A DNA stretch of 64,000 bases from Thalassotalea sp. LPB0316 (GCF_014898095.1 NZ_CP062946.1:2666001-2730000); one strand, 5' to 3'; counted from the first letter of the stretch, positions 1 through 10,520 are shown. The notes: generated by a model from the sequence alone, not told the origin. Numbers and translations: made by a program.

Positions 1-1407
1 ATTAGCAGGCAATACACCGCAACGAACCGAGTCATAGTATGACAACGACGATGAAATAGCACCAATTGGCACACCTAAAATCGTTGCATCAGCAATCGAT
101 TGACGCCAATTAAGTTGATGCTTATTGAGTTGCTCGATGAAAAATTCGTCAACCAGTAAGTTTTCAAGTTCGCTATCGCGCTCAAATGCTTCAGTGATCG
201 ACTGCAAGAATACCGCACGAATAATACAACCAGCACGCCAAATTTTGGCAATATTGGCAAAATTTAATGTCCAGTTGTACTCTTTTGCTGCCAAGCTCAT
301 TAATTGAAAACCTTGAGCGTAAGCACAGATTTTCGAACAGTAAATAGCATCGTGTAAACGATCGACATAAGCTTGTTTTTCGTCTGAAGATAATACCGGT
401 AACTGAGGTCCCGCTAATTTAGTACTCGCTTCAACACGCAGTTTCTTAAACGATGAAATTGAACGAGCAAACACTGCCTGGGCGATGGTTGGCGCAGGGC
501 AACCAACTTCAAGCGCACTAATAGCCGTCCACAAGCCAGTTCCTTTTTGGCCTGCTTTGTCGAGAATCAAATCAACTAATGGCGTTTGGTCATTGTTTGG
601 CTTATGACGAAGTACTTCAACAGAGATTTCCATTAAATAACTGTCTAATGGTCCCTTGTTCCAGTTTTCAAAAATATCAGCAATTTCATCAGGGGTGTAA
701 CCAAGACCTGCGCGCAATACGTGATATGCCTCACAAATAATTTGCATGTCAGCATATTCAATACCGTTGTGTACCATTTTAACGAAGTGACCAGCACCTG
801 CTGGGCCAATATACGCTGCACAAGGATCGCCTTTTTCAACAATTTGTCCTGGCTCAGTGCGCTCAATTGGCTTACCCGTTTTAGGATCAACTTTAGCGGC
901 AATGGCTTCCCAAATAGGTTTTATACGTGTCCATGCATACGGAGAACCACTAGGCATTAGTGCTGGACCAAAGCGGGCACCGGTTTCACCACCTGAAACC
1001 GCTGAAGAGAACAAAATAAAATTGTTTTTATATTTCTTTTCTCTCTCCACGGTATCAACCCATAAGCTGTTGCCTGTATCTATAACGATATCATCAGGTT
1101 GGATACCCGCTCCAATCAAACTCTCACAAACGTGATCTACTGGCGCTCCGGCTGGTACTGATAACACAATGGTATGTGGCGCTTTTAAACGAGAAAATAA
1201 CTCAGTGTATGAGCTACAACCAACAACACGCGGACTGCCCGACTTATTTTCTAATGCATCTTGGGCGATCGCATCATTAACTTTATCTGTACTGAGATCA
1301 AAAGCAGCAACGGTATAGCCATTGTCAGCAAGGTTCAATACTAGGTTTTTACCCATAACACCTAAGCCAATAAAGCCGATATCACACGTCATATTTTCTG
1401 TTGTCAT
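1..1407 (-). CDS. gnd: 6-phosphogluconate dehydrogenase, decarboxylating (C-terminus off the window)
   Basis: It oxidises and decarboxylates 6-phosphogluconate to ribulose 5-phosphate with NADP+ in the cytosolic oxidative pentose phosphate pathway. Reading leftward from the ATG at 1407, the frame stays open to base 1 (469 codons). The N-terminal Rossmann motif GLGVMG is at residues 14-19. The catalytic stretch HFVKMVHNGIEY and the family signature DKAGQKGTGLW are present. The last residues before the edge (YYDSVRCGVLPAN) align with E. coli Gnd about 30 residues from its end, so roughly 40 codons are missing and the protein is of the longer (about 510 aa) type. An in-frame ATG at 1392 is an alternative start; neither has a strong ribosome site. 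gapA lies divergently upstream. Confidence 0.95.
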   Translation of the reverse strand, partial: MTTENMTCDIGFIGLGVMGKNLVLNLADNGYTVAAFDLSTDKVNDAIAQDALENKSGSPRVVGCSSYTELFSRLKAPHTIVLSVPAGAPVDHVCESLIGAGIQPDDIVIDTGNSLWVDTVEREKKYKNNFILFSSAVSGGETGARFGPALMPSGSPYAWTRIKPIWEAIAAKVDPKTGKPIERTEPGQIVEKGDPCAAYIGPAGAGHFVKMVHNGIEYADMQIICEAYHVLRAGLGYTPDEIADIFENWNKGPLDSYLMEISVEVLRHKPNNDQTPLVDLILDKAGQKGTGLWTAISALEVGCPAPTIAQAVFARSISSFKKLRVEASTKLAGPQLPVLSSDEKQAYVDRLHDAIYCSKICAYAQGFQLMSLAAKEYNWTLNFANIAKIWRAGCIIRAVFLQSITEAFERDSELENLLVDEFFIEQLNKHQLNWRQSIADATILGVPIGAISSSLSYYDSVRCGVLPAN

Positions 1408-1688
1408 GTAAGTGTCCGAATTGTAAATATTTGGGCAAAGTACGATTGAACTAGCTCAATTATAGTTGCACTTAATACCCCTTAAAAAATTGCAGGCATT
1501 TTATCATGCACAGCTAAAATTAATACACTAAAATCAATATTTCCTGCGGAAAATGCCGCTATATTTGTGTAAACATTCGCAACACCAAAGGCGCAAATGT
1601 AATAAAAACACGTTTTAGTCGCTTTTTATGTTGAAAAAATCTGAATTTGATGTAATTTTACTACAAAAGATATTTTGCCGAATAATAG

Positions 1689-2699
<1,011 letters not shown>

Positions 2700-2738
2700 T
2701 TCACCTCAAAGGTTACTGCCTTATAGACATGTATTTTA

Positions 2739-2771
2739 GTCGCCGCGTGTTGTAATTTGTGCACCGGCGAC
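2739..2771. other. Hairpin in the 388-bp gap after gapA
   Basis: GTCGCCG (2739-2745) and CGGCGAC (2765-2771) form a perfect 7-bp inverted repeat with a 19-nt loop just after gapA. There is no T-tract, so it is at best a weak transcript end or an RNA-stabilising structure. I see nothing else recognisable between 2700 and 3087; the part from about 2990 is AT-rich and presumably carries the promoter of the next gene. Confidence 0.4.
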
Positions 2772-3087
2772 ACTATATAAATAAAACTACCGATAAAACG
2801 ACAAGACAATAAACAAGCCAAAGCATACTAGATGTAGCATTTCGCTCATTGTCCTGCCGCTTGGCGATTGCCCTCTTCTTGACAATAAATATAACGGCTC
2901 AACGTCGACACTACATACAGGTAAACAGTACTGCTTAAAAAGCAACGACTATTTCTGTATACAAGTTGTTATAACATTTATCCGCAGTCTTTTTACAATT
3001 CTCTTACAGTTTTTTCTTATCGTTTAATCGATACTTCACCTATCAAAATTAACTAATCAACTTATCAACAAATTACAGGTGAATATT

Positions 3088-3543
3088 ATGACTTTAGATA
3101 AAAAAGCGTTCATTGAAAAAATCCAAAAAGATGCACAATCTCTACAAAACAGCTTTGAAGCATTTAAAGCAAATGTAGAGAACAACGCAGAAAAGTCAAA
3201 AGAGAATGTCGATGAAAAAATTGCCGCGTTAAAAGTGTCAATTAAAGAGCAGGAAGCGAAAGCAAAGCAGTTACAACAAGATATTGAAAACTGGGCTGCT
3301 GATAAAAAAGAGCACACTCAAGAAACTATCTCATCATGGAAAAAGAAGCGCGAAATTGCCAAGCTTGATCGCAGAGCAGAAAAAGCACAAAAGCACGCAG
3401 CTCACTGTGTTGAGCGCGCAGTTGTTCACGTTGTTGCCGCTGAGTACGCACTTTTAGAAGCTATTTCTGCAACAATTGAAGCAGAAGAAGCACGCGAAGA
3501 AGCGACAGAGCAAGAAGCTACTCAAGAAACTGCATCAGCGTAA
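3088..3543 (+). CDS. Predicted coiled-coil protein of unknown function
   Basis: I do not recognise the family. The 151-aa product is almost entirely charged and alanine-rich helix with no signal peptide or membrane segment. Residues 1-85 have heptad-like Lys/Glu/Ala spacing. A basic patch (SWKKKREIAKLDRR) follows near residue 90, then a more hydrophobic helix containing HCVERAVVHVVAAEYALLEAI, and the tail is Glu/Ala/Thr-rich. The start is the ATG at 3088, seven bases after an AGGTG ribosome site; a GTG at 3079 would overlap that site. It stands alone and a good terminator follows. A structural or stress-associated role (LEA- or apolipoprotein-like helix bundles look similar) is speculation. 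Confidence 0.75.
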   Translation: MTLDKKAFIEKIQKDAQSLQNSFEAFKANVENNAEKSKENVDEKIAALKVSIKEQEAKAKQLQQDIENWAADKKEHTQETISSWKKKREIAKLDRRAEKAQKHAAHCVERAVVHVVAAEYALLEAISATIEAEEAREEATEQEATQETASA

Positions 3544-3621
3544 ATTTCGCCTAGCAGGTGATAGTTATTATTGCCTAATAGCTATCCCAATCTAAGCATT
3601 ACATCTGCTAGCATGCATGAT

Positions 3622-3654
3622 ATCCCCTGTAACATGACAGGGGATGCCTTTTCT
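3622..3654 (+). terminator. Terminator after the coiled-coil gene
   Basis: A perfect 9-bp stem, ATCCCCTGT (3622-3630) and ACAGGGGAT (3637-3645), encloses a six-base loop and is followed by GCCTTTTCTTC. The T-tract is short and interrupted. It lies between the rightward coiled-coil gene and the convergent DUF349 gene. Confidence 0.7.
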
Positions 3655-3690
3655 TCATTAACCTGACTATTGATTTAACGATGATAGTTG

Positions 3691-6468
3691 TTATCGACAA
3701 TAAACGGGCTTAATTCGCTCAACAAATGGTAAGTCTTGCTTCGTTACCGGCCCTTCGCCTAACCACATAAGAAATTGCTCGGTCATATCGACTTTACCAC
3801 CCGACGTCATCTGGCTTTGCATGAGTTTGACTTGTACAGCCAAGCGCTGATCAAGATACTCATTTGGTGATTCAACGCCAGCCAATATTTCAATTGCCAA
3901 CGTCGCGTCACTGCGGTCAGTGATTTCGCTACTGTTTTGATTATCTAACAATTTTCGTTGCCATTTCAGTGGTAGTTGCGCAAAGCTCCCGTGTTGATCA
4001 ATGGCTCCATCTTTATCAATCGCTTGCGCTATGACATCGAAAATTGCTTGCCATTGTCGTAGCTGCTTTGCTTCAGCTAGCTGGCTTATTTTACCACTGA
4101 CTGACGCTATACACTGATCGATTTGCTTTGCTAAACCTTTGGTGGTTGCAGGTAGATCTGATTTAAGTGTCAATAACTGCTGGTTAATTGCCTTTAACGA
4201 TTTAACATCATTAGCAAGCTGAGCTTGTTCTTCCAAGGCTAATAAACTTGCTTTCACTGTCTCAAGCGCTTGGTTGTTTTCTTGATTTTGCGCTGACTTA
4301 ACTGCATCTCGCTTAGCAAATAATTGATCGTTAACCTGACGAAACGCTTGCCAAAGTTTGTTTTCTTGATGCTTACCAGCGAAACCTATGGTTTTCCACT
4401 CGGCCTGTAGCTGCTTAATTTGATTAGAGGCCGCAAAGACATCGTCAAGCGCTAATAAACGGTTTGCCGTTTCAATTAATGTTAACTTTTGCTGCTTGTG
4501 CTCACTGTGTTGCTGATTAATGGCAGCAGTAATTGGCGAACAAGCTTTGCGATAGCGTTCAATTAATTCGTTATAGCGTTTTCTTGCAACCTCACCGGCT
4601 GATTGCCACTGTTTCTTTAATAGATTAAAACGCTGTTCTAGATCTTTTAGCGGCAACTGAACTGATTGCTCAGCCAAGGCGTTTAACTCAGCGATAATAT
4701 CCTCGCGTTGTTTAACATGCTCATCTCGTTGTTTTTCTTGTTGGGCAAAAAACTCTCGACACGGTGAAAAAGCTTGTTCGCAAGCTTCGTTAAATGCATC
4801 GTTAAGCAACTTCTCTTGCTCTTCTTCGGCGTGACCTAAACTGTTCCACATTTTGCGATATTGTTTAACAAGATTCGCTTGCTGAGTTAAGTCGTCTTTC
4901 GGTGTTGTGGCAATTTCAGTGATTTGTGCCAGTAACTCTTGTTTTTTTGGCGTTGCCACATAGTGTTCCCAGTCAGCCAATTCTGCGATCTTTTCACTAA
5001 CTTGCTCATGATCACGATTAAGTTTTACTTGATTAGCCGGGCTTAATTGATCAAATAGTGATTTGGCGTGTTTATAAACACCAAAGGAGGCATTGTATTT
5101 TCCCAAGCGAATTAACCGCTTTACATCGGCATACTTCTTGGCACACTGACCAAAGAGTTTCTTTTGCTCTTGCTCAAATGGCGCTAAAGCATTTTGCCAT
5201 TGGCCGTTAATTTCTTGATAGGCTGACTTAAGTGACTGTGGTAGTACACCTGCGCTTCGCTTTTCTGCCGCTTTCCAATCTTTCAACCAACTAGCAAAAG
5301 TTTGTTGTTTATCAACATATTGCTCCATGGTCGTTGGTACGGCTAATTGCGCAATGCGCGCTATGAGATGTGTAGCCTCACTCACCGATTGTGCTATCAC
5401 CGGAATCTTGCCGAGCTTTTTGCGTTCCCTATCTAATTGCTGTGAATAACCTTGTTTAGCTTGATCATCAATCAATGCTTGGTCAATCAATTGTTGCAAA
5501 GTATCACAGGCTTGGTTGATTTGCGTTTCATCGAGATCGTTGGTCTCAAAAATTGCATTTGCAATTGATTGGTCAATAGCGCTGAGCTGTTGCTCAATTT
5601 CTCGCTTTTGTTGCTGCTTTTGGGCTTTTAGCTGCTCAGCAATTTGTTGTTGTTGGTAAGCCTCAGCTTGTATTGCAAACACTTTATCGAGCTGGACGAT
5701 AATATTGTGATACTTCTCTTTATTTAACGCCTGTTCAGCCTCGGGTAAATACGTTAATTCAGCAGAGATTTGCTGCCACTTAGCATCTAATTGCTGACGT
5801 TTTTCCAACATTTGCTGATAATCGTTTTGCTCTTTAAGCGCGAGTAACATAGACAAGGTTAACTGAGCTTCTTTGCGCACTTGCTCGGGTTTTTCTTTTG
5901 CCACTCTAATGTTACTTAGTTTTGCTTCAATCGCCTTACACACCGTTTGGTCATTTGCTTTTTTTAAACACTTTTCGAGTTGATTGAGCTCATCGATTTC
6001 TTCAATGATCCTAAGCTGTAACTTGCTCGAATGAGCATTAGTAAAGGCTGTATAGAGAAAGCTTGGTTTGTTTAAACGCTCAAATAATGCTGTTTGGACA
6101 TTTTCATCATGCTCTAACGCATACCAACTTTCGATCAGTGAGGACTTTTTCGTGAGACTAAGTATCCGAAGTTTTTGTTCTGCACTGGTCTCATTTAAAT
6201 GTGACAACAAAGATTTTTCTATTTCATTTAGTGCTAATTGGCGAATCGCCGAAGCGCTATCATCAAGATTTTGCCAATATAACGGCATACTTTTTAGCTT
6301 TTTAAAAGCTGCAATGCGCACAGTATCACTGGGATCAGTTTGGGCAATTGAAACAAGGACTTCCCTATCCTGCTCATCTGTTTGGTCAAGCTCCTTTTTA
6401 ACCGCCTCTAGACGAATGGTTTCGTCTTTATGTTGCCATTTTGCTCTAAAAAACGTGGAAAAGATCAT
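3691..6468 (-). CDS. DUF349 repeat protein
   Basis: A 925-aa cytosolic protein made mostly of Gln/Lys/Glu-rich helices. The second half has repeated DUF349 units, recognisable by the W(K/Q)xxG / (F/Y)xxAxxxxF pattern, for example around LKKQWQSAGEVARKRYNELI and LQAEWKTIGFAGKHQENKLW. The first about 180 residues look like short helical repeats (HEAT-like, inferred). No catalytic motif, signal peptide or membrane segment is visible. It ends the operon and overlaps the upstream DUF1315 gene by 4 bp (ATGA). DUF349 proteins occur in many gammaproteobacteria without an established biochemical role. The ATG start at 6468 is fixed by the overlap. Confidence 0.88.
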   Translation of the reverse strand: MIFSTFFRAKWQHKDETIRLEAVKKELDQTDEQDREVLVSIAQTDPSDTVRIAAFKKLKSMPLYWQNLDDSASAIRQLALNEIEKSLLSHLNETSAEQKLRILSLTKKSSLIESWYALEHDENVQTALFERLNKPSFLYTAFTNAHSSKLQLRIIEEIDELNQLEKCLKKANDQTVCKAIEAKLSNIRVAKEKPEQVRKEAQLTLSMLLALKEQNDYQQMLEKRQQLDAKWQQISAELTYLPEAEQALNKEKYHNIIVQLDKVFAIQAEAYQQQQIAEQLKAQKQQQKREIEQQLSAIDQSIANAIFETNDLDETQINQACDTLQQLIDQALIDDQAKQGYSQQLDRERKKLGKIPVIAQSVSEATHLIARIAQLAVPTTMEQYVDKQQTFASWLKDWKAAEKRSAGVLPQSLKSAYQEINGQWQNALAPFEQEQKKLFGQCAKKYADVKRLIRLGKYNASFGVYKHAKSLFDQLSPANQVKLNRDHEQVSEKIAELADWEHYVATPKKQELLAQITEIATTPKDDLTQQANLVKQYRKMWNSLGHAEEEQEKLLNDAFNEACEQAFSPCREFFAQQEKQRDEHVKQREDIIAELNALAEQSVQLPLKDLEQRFNLLKKQWQSAGEVARKRYNELIERYRKACSPITAAINQQHSEHKQQKLTLIETANRLLALDDVFAASNQIKQLQAEWKTIGFAGKHQENKLWQAFRQVNDQLFAKRDAVKSAQNQENNQALETVKASLLALEEQAQLANDVKSLKAINQQLLTLKSDLPATTKGLAKQIDQCIASVSGKISQLAEAKQLRQWQAIFDVIAQAIDKDGAIDQHGSFAQLPLKWQRKLLDNQNSSEITDRSDATLAIEILAGVESPNEYLDQRLAVQVKLMQSQMTSGGKVDMTEQFLMWLGEGPVTKQDLPFVERIKPVYCR

Positions 6469-6740
6469 AGATCAGAAAACCTAGCAATATTATTTTTATC
6501 AGAAAACTGTGCTTTTAATTCGCGTTTTGTTTTTTCAACGATCCGGCCATCAGCGCCGATCGATAGCATTTCATCACTGTTTAAATGTTTTGCTTGATAA
6601 GCCATAACAATTTGTAATGCAGAGTCTCGTTGTGCCTGATCAACTTGAGTACCTTCAGGCCAGCGGCCAGTTTCTGCACAATGTTTTAGCCTTAAGTACA
6701 TGTCTTGTGACATGTTTTCAACAAGATCTAATACGTTCAT
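6465..6740 (-). CDS. DUF1315 (YeaC-like) protein
   Basis: A 91-aa soluble protein with the DUF1315 pattern: MSQDMYLRLKHCAETGRWP near the start, then QRDSALQIVMAYQAKH and a charged C-terminus. The function of this family is not established. It sits in the middle of a tightly packed leftward operon, overlapping the zinc-ribbon gene upstream and the DUF349 gene downstream by 4 bp each, so the three are probably translationally coupled and may act in one process. Confidence 0.85.
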   Translation of the reverse strand: MNVLDLVENMSQDMYLRLKHCAETGRWPEGTQVDQAQRDSALQIVMAYQAKHLNSDEMLSIGADGRIVEKTKRELKAQFSDKNNIARFSDL

Positions 6741-7072
6741 AATTCTTTACTAGTTCTCTTAAAAATAATCAAACGAATGCGGGTAATAATGTAGCTAAAA
6801 AAACCAATGACACAGACGATCATCGATAACAAATACTGCCATGACGTTTGATTGTTGTCGTACCAAAATATACCAAGAAATCCAGCACAAAATAGTAACA
6901 TAGCAATAAACGATTGATTTAATAATGTTTGTGCTCTTTGAATACGGTTAACTTTGCGAATATGTGATAGGCGATCACCGGTTGCATTAGCGATTTCCAA
7001 ACCGCAATGACTACAGGTTGGCGCTTTATCGGAGATCTTTTTACTGCACGCAGGGCAATTTATAACAGCCAT
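6737..7072 (-). CDS. Zinc-ribbon membrane protein
   Basis: A 111-aa protein. The N-terminus has a zinc ribbon with two cysteine pairs (CPAC at residues 6-9 and CSHC about 12 residues later). A basic linker follows, then two hydrophobic segments (about residues 53-70 and 78-95) and a short basic tail. It is probably an inner-membrane protein with the ribbon in the cytosol. I do not know a named function. It is the first gene of the operon with DUF1315 and DUF349; the ATG at 7072 has a weak AGG-type site upstream. Confidence 0.8.
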   Translation of the reverse strand: MAVINCPACSKKISDKAPTCSHCGLEIANATGDRLSHIRKVNRIQRAQTLLNQSFIAMLLFCAGFLGIFWYDNNQTSWQYLLSMIVCVIGFFSYIITRIRLIIFKRTSKEL

Positions 7073-7106
7073 GGCTTACCTCAAAAATATGTTTTGCGTA
7101 TTCTAC

Positions 7107-7137
7107 AAAAAAAAACGCCCATATAGGGCGTTTTTTT
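7107..7137 (-). terminator. Terminator of the symporter gene
   Basis: AACGCCC (7114-7120), loop ATATA, GGGCGTT (7126-7132), flanked by A-runs on one side and T-runs on the other. On the minus strand it follows the symporter stop by about 18 bp and ends in a U-run. It therefore separates that gene from the zinc-ribbon operon downstream. Confidence 0.9.
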
Positions 7138-7154
7138 ATGAAAAATAAGTTTAT

Positions 7155-8636
7155 TTATTTTTCTTTGCGCTCTTGCCATAAATCAGCATTTTTAATGCCT
7201 AATTTTTCTGGATCAAAGGTGAAGTGCTCAACACCTTCTTTTTGTTGACGCTCGTAATCTTTTAATGCCGTTAATGCCGGTTTAGCGACGAAGAAGATGA
7301 TTAAAATACCAATAATATTTAACCAAGCCATCATCCCAACACCTACATCACCTAAGCCCCATGCAATATCAGCGGCTTTAACGGTACCGTAGAAGGTTGC
7401 CGCCATAATCACCACCTTTAACAAGAACGTTAAAATTGGGAAATTGAAGGTACGCTTAATGTAAGCAACATTATTCTCTGCGATAAAGTAATACGCAAGA
7501 ATCGTTGTAAACGCAAAGAAGAACAACGCTAATGCGATGAATGGCTTACCTACGCCAGTTAATACGCTGTCTACTGCAATCTGAGTAAATGCAGGGCTGT
7601 TTGCAGCGACATCTGCCGCAACATTCTTAACAATAAATGATTCACCCGCAGCATGAACGTTGTATGAATCTGTGATCAAGATAATAAATGCTGTTGCAGA
7701 ACAAACAAATAGGGTATCAATATAAACAGAGAATGCTTGGACTAAACCTTGTTGCGACGGGTGTTCTACCTCTGCCGCTGCCGCTGCATGAGGACCCGTA
7801 CCCTGACCAGCTTCATTTGAATAAACACCGCGTTTCACACCCCAACCAATTGCAGCACCAACACCAGCCATCGGTGAGAATGCATCATTGATGATCATCA
7901 TTACAACACCTGGTAATTTATCAATATGAAGTGCAATAACAACGAATGCGATAATGATATATGCTAGCGCCATAAATGGTACAACAACTTGAGTAAAACT
8001 AGCGATACGCTTAACACCACCAAAGATAATAAAGCCGAGTAACAAGACAATAAACGATGCGGTGTAAATTTTTGCTGAGCTAATTTGGCCTAGCGCTGTG
8101 TCGATCATCGTACCTGAGCCAAATGCCATTTCGACCGCATTACCAATTGAGTTGGATTGCACTGTAGGCAATAACACACCACAAGCGATTACTGTGGCAA
8201 TAGCAAATATCCATGCATACCATTTTTGGCCTAATGCTTTTTCAATATAATAAGCTGGACCACCACGGTATAAACCATCGTGCTCTTCTTTATAGATTTG
8301 CGCGTTTGTTGATTCGATATAAGCCGTTGCTGCGCCAAAAAACGCCACAATCCACATCCAAAACACAGCCCCAGGACCACCAAAACCAATAGCCGCTGCA
8401 ACACCTGCAATATTACCTGTACCAACACGACCCGATAATGAAACCGCCAATGCTTGGAAAGATGAGATACCTTGATCAGAGCTTTTACCAGAAAGTAATA
8501 GTCGCCACATTTCACGGAAGTGACGAATTTGCACAAATCTTGTGACGATCGAAAAGAAAATACCAGCGCCCAAACACAAATAAATCAGTGCTGGGCTCCA
8601 AATAACGTCATTCAATGACTGAACTAGTTCTAACAC
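7155..8636 (-). CDS. Sodium:alanine/glycine symporter, AGCS family
   Basis: A 493-aa inner-membrane transporter with about eleven hydrophobic segments. The family signature in the first third is clear (GRVGTGNIAGVAAAIGFGGPG), and GVKRGVYSNEAGQGTGPHAA is also characteristic. AGCS members import alanine or glycine with sodium. Length is normal. It is 21 bp downstream of the M14 peptidase gene on the same strand, which suggests shared transcription and a link between peptide trimming and amino-acid uptake (inference). A terminator follows. Substrate preference cannot be read from the sequence. The genome also has alanine dehydrogenase at 17.6 kb. Confidence 0.92.
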   Translation of the reverse strand: MLELVQSLNDVIWSPALIYLCLGAGIFFSIVTRFVQIRHFREMWRLLLSGKSSDQGISSFQALAVSLSGRVGTGNIAGVAAAIGFGGPGAVFWMWIVAFFGAATAYIESTNAQIYKEEHDGLYRGGPAYYIEKALGQKWYAWIFAIATVIACGVLLPTVQSNSIGNAVEMAFGSGTMIDTALGQISSAKIYTASFIVLLLGFIIFGGVKRIASFTQVVVPFMALAYIIIAFVVIALHIDKLPGVVMMIINDAFSPMAGVGAAIGWGVKRGVYSNEAGQGTGPHAAAAAEVEHPSQQGLVQAFSVYIDTLFVCSATAFIILITDSYNVHAAGESFIVKNVAADVAANSPAFTQIAVDSVLTGVGKPFIALALFFFAFTTILAYYFIAENNVAYIKRTFNFPILTFLLKVVIMAATFYGTVKAADIAWGLGDVGVGMMAWLNIIGILIIFFVAKPALTALKDYERQQKEGVEHFTFDPEKLGIKNADLWQERKEK

Positions 8637-8657
8637 AAATACTCCTTGGAATTATTA

Positions 8658-9785
8658 TTATCTTAAATCGTCAACAACGTGAAAAATAGCGGTAAGTACG
8701 TCACGTCCAAACAAGCTACTTCTCGTATCAGACCAACCTACGTGTTGATCTGGCAATAAAATATTGTCTTTAAATGGCATTTCAATCGTGTACGCCAAGC
8801 ATTTAAAGGTTTCGCCAACCCAGTTTGAGCCGACCGTTAAATTTGCTTGGCCTGGCTCGTCTTTATCGTAGCCTTTTTCATCTTGAAACTCTGGCGTGAT
8901 CGCCAATAAAATTTGTTTAAATTTGTCTTCTAAGGCTTTGTGTTTTTCGTCATATGAAGGAATCCCCTCACAACCTGCGACAAAGTTATACGGCAAGGCT
9001 TCATCACCGTGAATGTCTAGGTGCATATCGACACCGGTTTGGTGCATTTTTTCTACAACCAAGTAAACTTCAGGGCTATTTTCCATGCTTGGTGTTTGCC
9101 ATTCACGGTTAAGGTTTACGCCCTTAGCATTGGTGCGAAGGTGGCCTCTGACACTGCCGTCAGGGTTCATGTTCGGCACACAGTAAAACACGGCTTTATC
9201 TAAGATTGCGCGCGCAACGCCATCGTCTTCATCTAACAATCTATCGATAAAACCTTCCATGAACCATTCGGCCATGGTTTCGCCGGGGTGTTGTCGAGCG
9301 GTCAGCCAAATTGTTTTCTTGCCCTCGCCTTCTTCACCAATTTTTAACAAGGTCATATCACGACCATCTAGCGTTTGACCTAATACTTGTAATTGGCAAT
9401 CTGGAGAAAGTTGGGCGTTGTGAATTAAATCTTGGTGGCGCTCGTAGCTATATGGCGCAAAGTAGGCAAAGTAGACGCTGTCGTGCTCTGGTTCAAACTC
9501 TATGGTGAGTTTGTCACCGTCGAAACTTGTTGGCACGCGGAACCAGAACTCTCTATCGTATGAGGCGACCGCTTGGTAATTATGCCAGCCTTCTACGTAA
9601 GCTGATTTACCGGCATTCATCAAGTGCATCGTCAGTGGGCTGCGCTCTGTGTTATGCACTTTAAAATGGAACCACTGATAAAACTCAGATTGGTTATCAT
9701 GTTCAATTTCTAACTGAATGTTTTCTGGATTTTCTGCATTTAACACACGGATGTTACCGCTGTCGAAATTCGCTGTAATTTGCAT
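8658..9785 (-). CDS. M14-family zinc carboxypeptidase (cytosolic carboxypeptidase-like)
   Basis: A 375-aa protein without a signal peptide. An N-terminal beta-rich domain (about residues 1-125) precedes the metallocarboxypeptidase domain. The zinc ligands are visible: H166xxE169 in ARQHPGE and His259 in LDIHGD. NMNPDGSVRGH and NLNREW supply substrate-carboxylate-binding residues, and the catalytic glutamate is probably in YTIEMPF near residue 334. This layout resembles the AGBL/CCP-like bacterial M14 subgroup. It should trim C-terminal residues from peptides or proteins; the natural substrate is unknown. It lies directly upstream of the AGCS symporter. Confidence 0.9.
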   Translation of the reverse strand: MQITANFDSGNIRVLNAENPENIQLEIEHDNQSEFYQWFHFKVHNTERSPLTMHLMNAGKSAYVEGWHNYQAVASYDREFWFRVPTSFDGDKLTIEFEPEHDSVYFAYFAPYSYERHQDLIHNAQLSPDCQLQVLGQTLDGRDMTLLKIGEEGEGKKTIWLTARQHPGETMAEWFMEGFIDRLLDEDDGVARAILDKAVFYCVPNMNPDGSVRGHLRTNAKGVNLNREWQTPSMENSPEVYLVVEKMHQTGVDMHLDIHGDEALPYNFVAGCEGIPSYDEKHKALEDKFKQILLAITPEFQDEKGYDKDEPGQANLTVGSNWVGETFKCLAYTIEMPFKDNILLPDQHVGWSDTRSSLFGRDVLTAIFHVVDDLR

Positions 9786-9868
9786 AAAATTATTCTTATA
9801 AAATTAACGTCGCGACCTAGTGTACACAAACAGTATCGATATAAGAAGTCGTTATTGCAGTGAAATCG

Positions 9869-10369
9869 TTAGAGTGTTCGTAAATAGAGACCAAGCTCGG
9901 TGCTATAACCCAGGGATTGAGCAACAACCTTGTTATTTTCATCAATCACATAATAACTTGGGTAGCCAGTTATTTGGAAGGTTGTTTTGAGCTCACTATT
10001 ACCTAATGCTACGGGAAACGTTAGCGCTTTATCGGCGACAAATGTTTGAACCTCTTCAATACTATCAAAATCTAACGCGATAGCGACAACATCAATATCA
10101 TCGCGTTTAAGGTATATATTTTCTAAATTACCGATACTCGCATGGCAGATCTGACACCATGGTGCAAAGAAATAGAGTACTTTCTTTTTTTGCTGTGCGG
10201 TGATTGCTATTGTTTTGTCATCTAGGGTGGGTAGGTTCACCAATTCGGTACTAACTTGGCTGTTATCTGATAGCATAGAAGATTCTTTAAACAGGCTAAG
10301 AACATTAAAAACAGCAATAAAAAAGACAAGCTGGATAGCTAAACTGCGCAACACAACAACACTTCCCAT
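9869..10369 (-). CDS. Membrane-anchored thioredoxin-like (TlpA/redoxin) protein
   Basis: A 166-aa protein with an N-terminal hydrophobic segment (about residues 7-26) acting as anchor or uncleaved signal, followed by a thioredoxin fold in the periplasm. The active site is WCQIC (Cys72, Cys75) and the cis-proline loop is TGYPSYYVID. It probably reduces or oxidises protein disulfides outside the membrane, as TlpA- or ScsD-like proteins do. It is transcribed alone; neighbours give no partner. Start is the ATG at 10369. Confidence 0.85.
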   Translation of the reverse strand: MGSVVVLRSLAIQLVFFIAVFNVLSLFKESSMLSDNSQVSTELVNLPTLDDKTIAITAQQKKKVLYFFAPWCQICHASIGNLENIYLKRDDIDVVAIALDFDSIEEVQTFVADKALTFPVALGNSELKTTFQITGYPSYYVIDENNKVVAQSLGYSTELGLYLRTL

Positions 10370-10520
10370 TAATTTAAATTTAACTGATTAGACCTTTATA
10401 TCATATCTTTTCTTTCATTATCGGTAAGCGGTATTCTCGAGATTTCCGCCTCGATAATTGCTCCCTGCATTATTCTAATTACCTATATCCATATAGGCAT
10501 TCGCGGCAATGACAGCGATC

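Noticed and set aside
2879..2884. TTGACA in the gap between gapA and the coiled-coil gene
   Set aside because: No -10-like sequence at 16-18 bp, and it is about 200 bp from the next start codon.
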